Shown in pieces: positions 1-8,614 of a DNA stretch of 64,000 nt; position 1 is the first letter of the stretch; each line of letters starts with the position of its first letter. A program made the translations under genes and the position numbers. The notes below the pieces were generated by a model. That model saw only the letters and a list, made by a program, of their open reading frames with translations, did not search any database and was not told the origin of the DNA. The DNA is from Methanomicrobia archaeon (GTDB lineage: Archaea > Halobacteriota > Bog-38 > Methanoflorentales > Methanoflorentaceae), in NCBI GenBank assembly GCA_015660915.1, contig JACTTZ010000006.1, positions 1 to 64,000 of the forward strand, read 5' to 3'.

Positions 1-300
1 GTGCTGGTTGATTCGATTGACTTCGGTGGCGCTCCAGGAGAGCTAAAGAAGCTTTCAATAGACGACGTCGACGAGAACCGTTACGCCGACCATCAATGCT
101 GGCAGACGTCAACACCACTTAATGACTTGAAAGAACGATGTGACGTGACCATCATTGCGTGCCAGCCGAAGAGTTGGCAGCAAATCGAATTTGGACTTAC
201 AGAAGAAGTTAGTGGATCAATTCCCAATGCTATGGAGCTAATCCAAAAGGAAGTAGAGGAATTTTATGAGCCCGTTTTGGAAGAGAGAAAAGAAATCTGA
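1..300 (+). CDS. frhD: F420-reducing hydrogenase maturation protease FrhD, C-terminal part
   Basis: The window opens inside this reading frame, so the GTG at base 1 is unlikely to be the real start. The 99 visible residues resemble the C-terminal two thirds of the M52/HycI-type endopeptidase that trims the C-terminus of the large hydrogenase subunit FrhA after nickel insertion; visible pieces include DVTIIACQPKSW and a Glu-rich tail. Identification rests largely on context: it overlaps frhG by 35 bp and is followed by frhB, the usual frhADGB order. frhA should lie just upstream of the window. An uncharacterised member of the same protease family is the alternative. Confidence 0.8.
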   Translation: MLVDSIDFGGAPGELKKLSIDDVDENRYADHQCWQTSTPLNDLKERCDVTIIACQPKSWQQIEFGLTEEVSGSIPNAMELIQKEVEEFYEPVLEERKEI

Positions 301-1129
301 CGCCGAAAACATCGCGGAGATGCAGACGGCCAGTCCTCCGGCTGCAGAAGCAAAGACTGACGCTGCTCCACCGGAGATAACAGTAAAGCCCGCAGAAGCG
401 GAGGCGGAGGTGAAAGAAATGGCTGCTGCAAAGCCGAAGGTGCTAACGGCAGTGATGAGTGGATGTACGGGATGTCTTATATCGCTAACCGATAACTACG
501 ACATTCTTCTTGATTTGCTCGACGCGATAGACTATCGTTATGAGACCACGCTTGCGGACGTACGACAGATCCCCGATGACCAAATGGATATTGCCATTGT
601 TCACGGTTCTATTTGTCTGCAAGACAAGAGACAGGTTGACGACATACGCAAGATTCGACAGAATTCGACATTTTTAGTCGCCATGGGCGGGTGTGCCGGC
701 TCAGGCTGCGTGACTCGATTCAGTGTAGGTGGACAATCGGCGACGCCATCGCACGAATCGTTCGTTCCAGTCGCGAATCTCGTCAAAGTTGATTTCGCAC
801 TTCCCGGATGCCCGACTGGTCCTGAGGTGATCGCTAACACGATACTCGCTGCGGTGGGTGCAGACCTAGAGTACTTGAAGCCCCTCGCCGAACTTGCGGG
901 ATTTGCGTGCGGCTGTGACTTATTGACGAAAATCATCGGAAACGGACTGTGCATCGGGTGTGGCACCTGTGCCATGGCATGCCCAACGCGGGCGATTGAC
1001 ATGGCCTACGGGCGCCCGCACGTCAACCAAGAGCTTTGTATAAAATGCGGAGCGTGCTATGCGCAATGTCCGAGGAGCTTCGAGCCGACGTTTGAAATGA
1101 TAGAGAAGCGCGTCATGGGGGTGGAGTGA
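266..1129 (+). CDS. frhG: Coenzyme F420-reducing hydrogenase, gamma (small) subunit FrhG
   Basis: FrhG is the iron-sulfur small subunit that passes electrons from the NiFe site in FrhA to the flavin subunit FrhB, which reduces F420. The 287-residue protein has the NiFe small-subunit core (SGCTGC near residue 67, then GGCAGSGC and LPGCPTG for the proximal cluster) and two ferredoxin-type 4Fe-4S motifs at the end, CIGCGTCAMACP and CIKCGACYAQCP. The first ~55 residues are an unusual Ala/Pro/Glu/Lys-rich, low-complexity extension before the conserved core begins at about KPKVLTAVMSG. The ATG lies inside the frhD end and the stop touches the frhB start, so translation is probably coupled. Confidence 0.95.
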   Translation: MSPFWKREKKSDAENIAEMQTASPPAAEAKTDAAPPEITVKPAEAEAEVKEMAAAKPKVLTAVMSGCTGCLISLTDNYDILLDLLDAIDYRYETTLADVRQIPDDQMDIAIVHGSICLQDKRQVDDIRKIRQNSTFLVAMGGCAGSGCVTRFSVGGQSATPSHESFVPVANLVKVDFALPGCPTGPEVIANTILAAVGADLEYLKPLAELAGFACGCDLLTKIIGNGLCIGCGTCAMACPTRAIDMAYGRPHVNQELCIKCGACYAQCPRSFEPTFEMIEKRVMGVE

Positions 1130-1978
1130 ATGGTTCTAGGTAAGTACAGCGACATTATGACGGTTAAGACTACGGACAAAACTCTTCAGAAGTACTCACA
1201 AGACGGTGGCATAGCCAGCGCCCTTTTGATCCACGCGCTTGAAACCGGCGTGATTGAAGGCGCTATTGTCGCTATGCCGACCGACGAACCGTGGAATCCG
1301 GAGCCATACGTCGCCACTACGCCTGAGGAGATTGTCGCAGCGGCCGGCACAAAATACGTGTTGTGTCCACTCAACAACGCGCTGAAGATTGCGGCACGTG
1401 AGAATGGCCTCGATAAGATCGGGATGGTCGGAATGCATTGCCTGACCTATGCGGTCCGAAAGATGCAGCTCTATCCGTTTGGGGCGCGTCATCTGCCTAA
1501 TAAAATGGCATTGCTTATCGGCATATTCTGCACTGAGAACTTCAGCTATACGGGGATTAAAGCGATCGTCGAAGAGCTTCACAAGGTGAATATTGAACAC
1601 GTCCAAAAGATGGATGTTTCAAAGGGTAAGATGATCGTCACATCAAACATGGGCGAGCGGGTTGAAGTCCCGGTGAAACTTACCCATAATTACGTTCAGC
1701 CGGGATGCTATATATGTCCCGACCTGACGGCCCGGACCGCTGACATCTCGACAGGATCGATCGGCTCGCCTGACGGGTGGTCGACCGTAATGCCGCGTAC
1801 AAAAGTTGGAAAGGATCTGTTCCAAAGCGCCGTCGATATGGGCCTGTTCGAGACCAAGCCAATAGATCCCGGCAAGACCGGCATGGAAATGCTGACCAAG
1901 CTCGCGCAGAATAAGTGGGATCGCTCTGAGAAAACCAGGGCGGAAAGAGCGGAAATTGGGCTTCCAAATCCGTTCTAA
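1130..1978 (+). CDS. frhB: Coenzyme F420-reducing hydrogenase, beta subunit FrhB
   Basis: FrhB carries FAD and a 4Fe-4S cluster and is the site where F420 is reduced to F420H2 in the cytoplasm. The 282-residue length is normal for the family. Visible features are the N-terminal KYSQDGGIASALL segment, the GMHCLTYAVRKMQ and GIFCTEN cysteine motifs, and the QPGCYICPDLTARTADIS block, all typical of the FrhB/FdhB family. The ATG directly follows the frhG TGA with no gap. A T-rich terminator follows the gene, so frhB is the last gene of the operon. Confidence 0.95.
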   Translation: MVLGKYSDIMTVKTTDKTLQKYSQDGGIASALLIHALETGVIEGAIVAMPTDEPWNPEPYVATTPEEIVAAAGTKYVLCPLNNALKIAARENGLDKIGMVGMHCLTYAVRKMQLYPFGARHLPNKMALLIGIFCTENFSYTGIKAIVEELHKVNIEHVQKMDVSKGKMIVTSNMGERVEVPVKLTHNYVQPGCYICPDLTARTADISTGSIGSPDGWSTVMPRTKVGKDLFQSAVDMGLFETKPIDPGKTGMEMLTKLAQNKWDRSEKTRAERAEIGLPNPF

Positions 1979-1983
1979 CCCCC

Positions 1984-2000
1984 TCTTTTTTTATTTTTTG
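1984..2000 (+). terminator. Oligo-T terminator after frhB
   Basis: Two runs of T (seven and six, split by one A) begin a few bases after the frhB stop codon. Such oligo-T tracts are the common archaeal intrinsic termination signal. There is no strong hairpin, which archaea do not require. Confidence 0.65.
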
Positions 2001-2003
2001 CAA

Positions 2004-2030
2004 ACTTTTATATTTTTTAAATTATAATAC
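2004..2030 (+). promoter_or_regulatory. Probable promoter of mmp10
   Basis: An AT-only stretch containing TTTTATAT and then AATTATAAT lies 35-60 bp upstream of the mmp10 ATG, right after the frh terminator. Either element could be the TATA box; the exact one cannot be decided by eye. Confidence 0.45.
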
Positions 2031-2065
2031 TAGTTAGTGGAATAGCCCCGCCGATAGGTAATCAA

Positions 2066-3283
2066 ATGGAGCTGCTAGCAGACGTGGGAGGAAAGCCCGG
2101 GGTCGATTGTCGCGGGTTTTGCAGTTACTGCTACTTTAAGAAGGTTAAAGAATTTAAGCCGTTTGGGTGCCGCTTCTGTTCGCCCCTCAGTGAGGGCTGC
2201 GACTACTGCGGAAGAGCGATTGCAGAGAAGTACGCGGGGTTTAAGCCGCTTTTGCGGGTAGCGCAAGATGTCCACGCCACGCTTAAGATGAGTGCAAGAG
2301 ACCCTGAAAAGGTCACGATAAGTGGTGGAGGGGATGTCAGCTGTTATCCAGACTTACTCGAGCTGGCCGAGTTGCTTTCTAGCCTTCAAGTCCCGATTCA
2401 TCTCGGATATACAAGCGGAAAAGGCTTCGACAGCCGGGAACCTGCAGAGCAGCTAGTCGATTGCAACGTGCGCGAAGTCTCGTTTACCGTTTTTGCAACT
2501 GACCCCGGTTTACGCAAACGCTACATGGGCGACCCCTCGCCCGAGGCATCGCTTGAATGTCTCTCAACCTTCTCGACGTGCTGTGACGTTTATGCCGCCG
2601 CGGTAATCGTGCCCGGAATCAATGACGGCGACATCCTCAGAAAAACGTGTGACGATCTCGAGGCTATGGGTGCACGGGGTCTTATCTTGATGCGGTTCGC
2701 GAATCACGCGAAGGAGGGGCTAATTCTTGGAAATGCGCCCATAATGCGCGACATTGAATCTCAGCCAATCGAGAGCTTCAAGGAACTAGTTAGCAGTATT
2801 AACGACCATTACAAGCTGCGAGTGACCGGTACCCCACTGTGGGACCCCGAAATCGGATCGCCCTTCTACGTGGCAGGCCATCCGGAAGCGCACCTGCCTA
2901 GGACTGAAAAGCACGCCACAGTGATCACGGGAGCCATAGCAGGGCCATATCTTAGTTCTATATTTGAGCGTATAGCGCCGAACGTTAACGTTGTGAGCAC
3001 CGAGAAAGAGATCGCTTGTCTCATCACGCTAGACGACATTCAAAAGCTGAAATTAAAGGAGATCGACGAGACGGTCATCATACCTGGCCGGGCAATGGTG
3101 CATGATAAGGCAGTTACAGAAGCGCTGCGAGCTGACGGAGTGTATCGAATCGTACGGCGCGGACCCGAACAACTTACGCTTGATGGCGAGATGAGCATCG
3201 GCCTGCAACGTGAAGAAGTCCTGCAACGTGAAGTAGAAGGTTTCACGGAATTGATACGCACGATCAATGCTGTAGGCACATAG
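2066..3283 (+). CDS. mmp10: Methanogenesis marker 10, radical SAM McrA arginine methyltransferase
   Basis: Mmp10 is the cobalamin-dependent radical SAM enzyme known to methylate an active-site arginine of McrA (giving 5-C-methylarginine). The 405-residue protein has the radical SAM cluster motif as CRGFCSYC near residues 16-23, followed by a Cys-rich segment (CRFCSPLSEGCDYCGRA) typical of this family, then a radical SAM barrel with SGGGDVSCYP (glycine-rich SAM motif) and VIVPGINDGD. The C-terminal ~120 residues form a separate domain. It is monocistronic and converges on the mmp7 end of the large marker operon, so MCR modification and activation genes sit together although mcr itself is not in the window. 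Confidence 0.93.
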   Translation: MELLADVGGKPGVDCRGFCSYCYFKKVKEFKPFGCRFCSPLSEGCDYCGRAIAEKYAGFKPLLRVAQDVHATLKMSARDPEKVTISGGGDVSCYPDLLELAELLSSLQVPIHLGYTSGKGFDSREPAEQLVDCNVREVSFTVFATDPGLRKRYMGDPSPEASLECLSTFSTCCDVYAAAVIVPGINDGDILRKTCDDLEAMGARGLILMRFANHAKEGLILGNAPIMRDIESQPIESFKELVSSINDHYKLRVTGTPLWDPEIGSPFYVAGHPEAHLPRTEKHATVITGAIAGPYLSSIFERIAPNVNVVSTEKEIACLITLDDIQKLKLKEIDETVIIPGRAMVHDKAVTEALRADGVYRIVRRGPEQLTLDGEMSIGLQREEVLQREVEGFTELIRTINAVGT

Positions 3284-3332
3284 CAGCTGCGAAATAAGCA
3301 TCGCTTATACAGTGCTATTGAAGAGGCTGCAG

Positions 3333-4253
3333 CTAAAGAGCAAATCCTGCGACCGATTTCGTTTTGATTTTTAGGATTAGATAGTCACGCATATATGAGG
3401 GTCTTACTTCTGCTACGTCAGATAAAGTCGGACCTTCAATGAATTTGACATTTCGTACTTTTTCGCCGTACTGGTCGTACGGAAGCTTAATCCGCATACC
3501 GTCCAAATGCATCGTAATTGGCGTGGGGGAGAGGCTTTCACCAACTTCAGGAATTTGTTCTGTAATCTCGTCCATAAGGCGGAACGGACTTACCGATAGT
3601 GGGTCCTTTTCAAGCTCTTCGCGTCTTTCATCGAGCGCTTTGCTGATCTTTGCGACGATGCCATCTAAGATCGCGAACTCAAAATCGCGGTGAAATCCCT
3701 TAGCGCGTCGACCGATCCCCCCGATGTAGGCATATGCGTAGGGAACTGCGTCGCATTCTGGGCCTCCGGTTACTATTGTCGGAACGTCAAGATCCTCATA
3801 GAGCTGATATTTGACGTCCCTTATACAGCTTAGGAAATCGCCCAGAATAAACAGCGCTAAATCGTGCTCGTTTATCAGCCCGCGCTCGCTCTTGGTCAGC
3901 TGTGCCGCGCGCCGTCCCACCCCTCGAGCGAGGCCAATGATATTCGTCTTTGCTCCATTTCTTCGGAGATATTCTGCGACGTCGCACGTTGGGTGCGGCA
4001 TATGGTGATACGCAAGACTTGGTGCGACTACGGCGATTTCGGTGCCGATAAGAGGGGCTCTAGTGATCGTTCCCAAGAGTTCCGCTGCTTTTTCCTCTAC
4101 GGCGCTGATGTCATCAGCCGGTACGAGGATCAAGAGCACCACCTCGAGCTGCATGACGTTTTTTTGCAGAATGTGGCCGCCGAGGTCCTCAACAAGCTCC
4201 GTCAATTCGTCGTGGCGGTACACGCCGCCTGTGTACATGAGAGGCTCTAACAT
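3333..4253 (-). CDS. mmp7: Methanogenesis marker protein 7
   Basis: Mmp7 belongs to the ATP-dependent MCR activation machinery (component A3a), where it is found with McrC, Mmp17, Mmp3 and the ATPase AtwA. The 306-residue protein matches the family in length and in blocks such as SLAYHHMPHPTCDVAEYLRR, TGGPECDAVPYAYAYIGGIGRR and the C-terminal FIEGPTLSDVAEVRPSYMRDYLILKI. Cysteines at HPTCD, LSCIRD and GPECD could bind a metal cluster; this is inference. It is the last gene of the minus-strand operon, one base from the mmp17 stop. It converges on mmp10. Confidence 0.92.
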   Translation of the reverse strand: MLEPLMYTGGVYRHDELTELVEDLGGHILQKNVMQLEVVLLILVPADDISAVEEKAAELLGTITRAPLIGTEIAVVAPSLAYHHMPHPTCDVAEYLRRNGAKTNIIGLARGVGRRAAQLTKSERGLINEHDLALFILGDFLSCIRDVKYQLYEDLDVPTIVTGGPECDAVPYAYAYIGGIGRRAKGFHRDFEFAILDGIVAKISKALDERREELEKDPLSVSPFRLMDEITEQIPEVGESLSPTPITMHLDGMRIKLPYDQYGEKVRNVKFIEGPTLSDVAEVRPSYMRDYLILKIKTKSVAGFAL

Positions 4254-4254
4254 C

Positions 4255-4818
4255 TTACGCTCCCGCCTCTTTGAGCAGTCTGCGCCCCTGATCGATCCAC
4301 TCCTCTTTGAGTGGCTCCTCCGACGCTATGAATAGAATGTAGCTACTGGTAATGTCGTGCTTGATGATCCGATAACCTTCTGGCGCGACGCGCCGTATTG
4401 AATCGATGACTTTGCGCCGCAACTCCGTGGCAGGTTCATAGACGGTTTCGTCAGGAATATCGTCGTCGGTCGCGACAAGCACCGTGTACCGGTCGAGCTG
4501 CAAGATGTTAGCCTTGCCATAACGCTCAATTAGTTTGTCAAGAAGATCGTTGACGTAGCGCTCGTTCTTGATGTCCAACTTCAATCCATCGTCCGTATGG
4601 GTCATCGTCGCGACGTCGGAGATCTTGACATCTGGAGGCGAGACCGCGAGCTTGCCGTACAAGATGAACACGGGCTCGTCAGGATCTATGTAAATCCTTA
4701 TGTTGGATAGCGATTGCGCGACGTCAAGGTCAGACAAGATCTCGGACGTGAGCTCCTCAATTAAGCGTGCCCCTTGGTTATCAGGGGACTCTACTGCCAC
4801 TTTTTCAGAATCTATCAT
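4255..4818 (-). CDS. mmp17: Methanogenesis marker protein 17
   Basis: A 187-residue protein matching Mmp17, a further part of the MCR activation complex that copurifies with Mmp7 and McrC in other methanogens. The sequence is predicted cytoplasmic and mixed alpha/beta, with conserved-looking stretches such as LDKLIERYGKANILQLDRYT and RRVAPEGYRIIKHDITSSYILFIA. No catalytic motif is visible. It sits between mmp15 (67 bp upstream) and mmp7 (adjacent). The pairing of mmp17 and mmp7 is the usual order in methanogens and supports the call. Confidence 0.9.
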   Translation of the reverse strand: MIDSEKVAVESPDNQGARLIEELTSEILSDLDVAQSLSNIRIYIDPDEPVFILYGKLAVSPPDVKISDVATMTHTDDGLKLDIKNERYVNDLLDKLIERYGKANILQLDRYTVLVATDDDIPDETVYEPATELRRKVIDSIRRVAPEGYRIIKHDITSSYILFIASEEPLKEEWIDQGRRLLKEAGA

Positions 4819-4885
4819 GTATATCTGCGGCTTCTTCGTGGTGGCTCATCGAGATGGAGAGCTGAGTCTCGCTTTGCCTCGGAAC

Positions 4886-6118
4886 TCATTCTACAAACCC
4901 GCTGGCAAGTAGCGCAGATCCGACAGCGCCGATGTACTGCGAGTACCTCGGTACTATAACGGTCGCTCCGAGCAAGTCTTGCATCGCTTCTACCAGCCCG
5001 CTAATAAGCGAGGTCCCGCCGACCATAATAACAGGCTCTACGATTTCTAATTCTTGCAGCTGTTGGTCAAAGACCTGTTCTGCCACGCTGTAACAGGCTG
5101 CACTCGCGACGTCTTCCTTGGTTGCGCCGAGCGAGAGAGCGTTCACGAGGCTTTGTGTTCCGAAAACGATGCAATAGCTGTTCATGGTCAACCGGGTATG
5201 ATCGCCTTGTGATGCCAAGGGACCCAGCTCACTGATATCGACGCCCAAGCGCCGCGCGGTCATATCGAGGAATCGGCCTGAAGCCCCGGCGCAAATGCCG
5301 CCCATAGTGAAGCTGCCTGGAATACCGTCGATAACTGAAATTGCCTTGTTGTCCATGCCGCCAATATCGATAACCGTGGCAGGCCCTTTCTGCTTCTCTG
5401 CGAGGTAAACCGCACCTTTCGAGTTGACGGTAAGCTCTTCCTGGACGAGCTCCGCTTTCATAGTCTCTCCGACGAGCAAGCGACCGTAACCCGTCGTTCC
5501 AAGCGCTTGAATTTCAGATTTGTCCACTCCCGCCATGGTCAGCGCAGTCGTGTACGCGAGTTCGGCACTCTTCAGCACTTCAGTAGTATCGACCCATCCA
5601 ACCCCGATAATCTCATTGTCTCGCATTATCACGGCTTTAGTGGTCGTTGAGCCTGAGTCTATGCCGGCAGTCAGTCCCGTCTGTTTTTCGCGAGCGAGCA
5701 GGGTTCGTCTGAGCGCGGTGGTGACAAGAGCCTCCATTCTCGTAAGAAGTGTTTCTGCGGTGGTCCGTTCTGTAAACGAGTAGCTAATCACCGGCAAATT
5801 GGCGCGCTCATGAATATAACGTCGCAATTCGCTGCGAGTTATCGCCCCTTCGGCGCATCGGAAGCACGTGGTTATAAATACCGCGTCGACGGGGAAACCA
5901 CCTTCGACTATAGATTTCGCGCGCGCTATCATGAGCTGCAGATCAGGACTAGCGACTTCCAATCCCCACTCTCTTACCGCGTCTTTGATCGCGTCAGTAT
6001 CAACTTCGGGATAGACTATCTCGGCATTTACGGCCTCAACAGCATTTTGAATTTCCTTTTGTATCCCGCTGTATTCAGATCCGCAGGAGAGGTGCGCTAT
6101 CCTTATTCTTCGCGTCAC
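4886..6118 (-). CDS. mmp15: Methanogenesis marker protein 15, ASKHA-type ATPase
   Basis: Mmp15 resembles the ATP-dependent activators of 2-hydroxyacyl-CoA dehydratases and benzoyl-CoA reductase (BadF/BadG/HgdC). The 410-residue protein has an N-terminal domain of ~150 residues with Cys residues ([18 protein letters not shown]). The ASKHA ATPase core follows, with the phosphate-1 motif [14 protein letters not shown] near residue 152, [11 protein letters not shown] (phosphate 2), [11 protein letters not shown] (the helix-cluster-helix Cys that binds 4Fe-4S in activators) and [16 protein letters not shown]. An ATP-driven reduction role in cofactor F430 activation is a reasonable inference. The GTG start overlaps the mmp5 stop as GTGA. 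Confidence 0.92.
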   Translation of the reverse strand: MTRRIRIAHLSCGSEYSGIQKEIQNAVEAVNAEIVYPEVDTDAIKDAVREWGLEVASPDLQLMIARAKSIVEGGFPVDAVFITTCFRCAEGAITRSELRRYIHERANLPVISYSFTERTTAETLLTRMEALVTTALRRTLLAREKQTGLTAGIDSGSTTTKAVIMRDNEIIGVGWVDTTEVLKSAELAYTTALTMAGVDKSEIQALGTTGYGRLLVGETMKAELVQEELTVNSKGAVYLAEKQKGPATVIDIGGMDNKAISVIDGIPGSFTMGGICAGASGRFLDMTARRLGVDISELGPLASQGDHTRLTMNSYCIVFGTQSLVNALSLGATKEDVASAACYSVAEQVFDQQLQELEIVEPVIMVGGTSLISGLVEAMQDLLGATVIVPRYSQYIGAVGSALLASGFVE

Positions 6119-6573
6119 GCGAGTACCTCCGCTTTGCGCGTCAGGGACTCGCAGAAGTCGCGAATCTTTCGCACGAATTCGCGAGCTTCATCATCACACG
6201 TTGGATAAGTGAGCTCCAGGCGGGGTATGTCTTTGTTACGAATGATATACTTGACGAGCTCATTAGTTCGCGCGCACCCCATACACCCAAATGAGTAATC
6301 AGCCTCGTGAACGATAATAGCAGCTTCAGCCTCTTCGATCAGGGGATCAAGAAGTGCCATCCGCCCGCGCACGCCAGAGGGAACGTCGACCGCGGCATAT
6401 TTGAGTCCTTTCTTCGGGTCTTCGGGTGTGACGTTTATGGGCGGGCTGTCTATTCCGACTTCTTTGATTTTCTGACGTATGACGCGCATCAGTGTAAGCG
6501 GTTCGTGACCGAACCTCGTGACTAGGTCAGATAGGATTAGACTATTTGACGGATATACGAGTATTTTAACCAT
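6115..6573 (-). CDS. mmp5: Methanogenesis marker protein 5
   Basis: This 152-residue protein matches Mmp5 in length and in its N-terminus ([20 protein letters not shown]) and the [17 protein letters not shown] block. The CxxC, with a further Cys at YPTCDDEA, suggests a metal or cluster site, but no biochemical function is established. It overlaps mmp6 by 8 bp and mmp15 by 4 bp, so the three are translated as a coupled set. No membrane segments or signal peptide are seen. Confidence 0.9.
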   Translation of the reverse strand: MVKILVYPSNSLILSDLVTRFGHEPLTLMRVIRQKIKEVGIDSPPINVTPEDPKKGLKYAAVDVPSGVRGRMALLDPLIEEAEAAIIVHEADYSFGCMGCARTNELVKYIIRNKDIPRLELTYPTCDDEAREFVRKIRDFCESLTRKAEVLA

Positions 6574-7024
6574 TCACATCCTCTTTGGACTGTTCTTCAA
6601 TGATTTCGATGAACCGGCCGATCTTGAGCTTTTCGCGCTTTTTTTGTGCTTTGGCGTCCAATGGTTCATCGATGGTCTCTAACCCGTAGGAAATGCTCGG
6701 AAGAATGCCTGACTCCCGCTCGAGTTGGTGGAAGCCTGGTCGGGGGCCACCCCCTCGGACGGCGCGACACCGTCTTGAATCCCCTGGAGGAAACCCGCGA
6801 TCCTTAACGAAAATCCCTGACGGGTCGAGTCTCCTTAGTTCTTTTATGGTTTCATTGACTGCTTTTTCTGACCCAGTGACGATGAGTCCGAAGCACGTCT
6901 CCTTCACTATAGCATCTGTTGATAATTCATAGGCTCTTAGAGCCAGCTCACTGGGCAAGATCGGGCTTGAATCTGCAAGAACGACCATTTTTGTAATATC
7001 ATCTGATACCATTGCACCACTCAT
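6566..7024 (-). CDS. mmp6: Methanogenesis marker protein 6
   Basis: A 152-residue protein matching Mmp6. The signature VKETCFGLIVTG, then LDPSGIFVKDRGFPPGDSRRCRA and the GGGPRPGFHQLERES box are characteristic. The function is unknown, but the gene is nearly restricted to organisms with MCR and sits within the activation operon. The C-terminus is charged and probably helical. The start overlaps no upstream gene: a 53-bp gap to mmp3 holds a possible extra promoter, so mmp6-5-15-17-7 could be transcribed partly on their own. Confidence 0.9.
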   Translation of the reverse strand: MSGAMVSDDITKMVVLADSSPILPSELALRAYELSTDAIVKETCFGLIVTGSEKAVNETIKELRRLDPSGIFVKDRGFPPGDSRRCRAVRGGGPRPGFHQLERESGILPSISYGLETIDEPLDAKAQKKREKLKIGRFIEIIEEQSKEDVNG

Positions 7025-7077
7025 TTCATTACGTACGTTTGTGAGCGATTATTAGTATAATTATCTAGCAATATAAA
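7025..7077 (-). promoter_or_regulatory. Possible internal promoter ahead of mmp6
   Basis: Reading on the minus strand, TTTATAT (complement of 7071-7077) lies ~47 bp before the mmp6 ATG inside the only sizeable gap of the mmp6-mmp7 gene block. Position and composition suit an archaeal TATA box, but this is inferred from sequence only. Confidence 0.35.
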
Positions 7078-8598
7078 TCACAGAGCTTCGTTGACGTATA
7101 TCGTCTCATTTTCACGCACATTTTGAAGGGGCTTCGTGTCCAGAATTCTCCCAACAATATTGGTGCTATTGAACCGCTCACCAGTTGGCCCGTACTTTTC
7201 GTTATCCTCTAGACGGACCCCTATTAATCCTGCGTACTTGGAGGAGCGATTTGAAACACCAATTTCGGCGGCATTCACTTTTCCTATCGGCGTGTTTTCC
7301 GGCACAATGTCGAACTTCTCTGTGGTCTGCGCGCGGAACATAACAGTATTGCCATACTTTACGTACGTTTGCAGTGAACCGACTGGATTGTCTCTCAACC
7401 CCGCAACCGTCCTGATGTACGCTACGGTTTTAGGAGCCATATCTTCATAAAGCTCAATTTTAACGAGCTTATCGTGCGGAATTGCAAAGGTTTTCACACT
7501 TCTCGCTTTAAGAATGTCAACCGTGTTGAGGGGTGATTGGTGGACGACCACCGCATCATCGCCTTCATACCCTTCGCGTTCAAGACTGATGCCCAATCGA
7601 TTGACTTCTTCTTCTATTAGCGCGTAGCGCATTCCTAACAACATGATGCGCGTCGGATCGGTATAGACGCGCAACTTCTGCCCAGGCGTTGCGATTTTAA
7701 CGAGCTCTAGTCCCTCACTGACGTACCCGATAACTGAATGATTAGAATTTGACGGCGTCTCTCTTTTATAAATAAATACGTTCCCGCGGTCGTTTCCGGA
7801 CGTTCGGACTGTGATCGCGCCTTCACTCCTCGCATCGAGCATTTCAAACGGAGAAGATCGACCACGCAAGCGTGTGGACACGACATAGGTGTTCGTCACG
7901 CTATCCACTCGATAGCGGCCATCCTTGGCAAGAGCTAGAAAGTGTTCTACGCCCTCTGGAGCATCTCGTGATAGCGTCGCCTTGAAGTAGGTGTACACCT
8001 CCATCCCGGGCTCAAGCGTGATGTCAAGGTCAGACGTCGTGAACTTGTCTGTGACATACTCAAGTCGTTCAATCGGCTCGATCCTTTGAATTTCGTCACC
8101 ATTCTCAAGTTTCTCGAGAACACTCCTGCCTGCAACGGCTTTTCCTACTACAGTGTTTGTTCCATACGAGGCGCTATGTCTCTTTTTTATGAATGAAAGG
8201 TACGTGTTTGCCTGGTCAAACCCGCCAAGGCTGTACGTGATATCCCAGCGCTCGTATTCTCGTTCAGCCCGAGCGACCTGGAGGTCGCTCGGGACGGGAC
8301 CGGCTGATACTATCTGCGGCTGGGACCAATGGACATTGGCCCCTACAAACAAGTTATAAGTACGCAGCCACAGGCGTCGGCACGGCTCATTGATCTCAAT
8401 TCTGATCTCGCCTTTGTTTGTGTAAACGGCATATTCCTTGACGACGTCGAGTTTTTGCGCTTCTCTGCCCTTGATGATGCCCACGATGAGCCCATCGTCG
8501 TAGGGGGTGCCTGTATGCTCAAACGCATCGCGTAGCGTACGAATGGCTGCATCGAGCACAACCTGTTTTCCGTTAAGAACAATGGACTTTGCGCACAT
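7078..8598 (-). CDS. mmp3: Methanogenesis marker protein 3
   Basis: This 506-residue protein matches Mmp3, a large cytoplasmic protein of the MCR activation complex. The C-terminal half resembles cyclophilin-type folds, a recognised family trait: segments such as IELYEDMAPKTVAYIRTVAG and VKYGNTVMFRAQT look like peptidyl-prolyl isomerase strands. TVVGKAVAGRSVLEKL near residue 155 suggests a second, repeated copy of this type of fold. It lies 16 bp after atwA in the same operon. A chaperone-like or scaffold role in handling apo-MCR is inference. Confidence 0.9.
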   Translation of the reverse strand: MCAKSIVLNGKQVVLDAAIRTLRDAFEHTGTPYDDGLIVGIIKGREAQKLDVVKEYAVYTNKGEIRIEINEPCRRLWLRTYNLFVGANVHWSQPQIVSAGPVPSDLQVARAEREYERWDITYSLGGFDQANTYLSFIKKRHSASYGTNTVVGKAVAGRSVLEKLENGDEIQRIEPIERLEYVTDKFTTSDLDITLEPGMEVYTYFKATLSRDAPEGVEHFLALAKDGRYRVDSVTNTYVVSTRLRGRSSPFEMLDARSEGAITVRTSGNDRGNVFIYKRETPSNSNHSVIGYVSEGLELVKIATPGQKLRVYTDPTRIMLLGMRYALIEEEVNRLGISLEREGYEGDDAVVVHQSPLNTVDILKARSVKTFAIPHDKLVKIELYEDMAPKTVAYIRTVAGLRDNPVGSLQTYVKYGNTVMFRAQTTEKFDIVPENTPIGKVNAAEIGVSNRSSKYAGLIGVRLEDNEKYGPTGERFNSTNIVGRILDTKPLQNVRENETIYVNEAL

Positions 8599-8614
8599 GC
8601 CTGTTCGACATCCG

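Noticed and set aside
2021-2040. Possible second HSR1-type operator near ACTAGTTAGTGG upstream of mmp10
   Set aside because: Only one half-site (GTTAG) is present; the palindrome CTAAC-N5-GTTAG is not formed.
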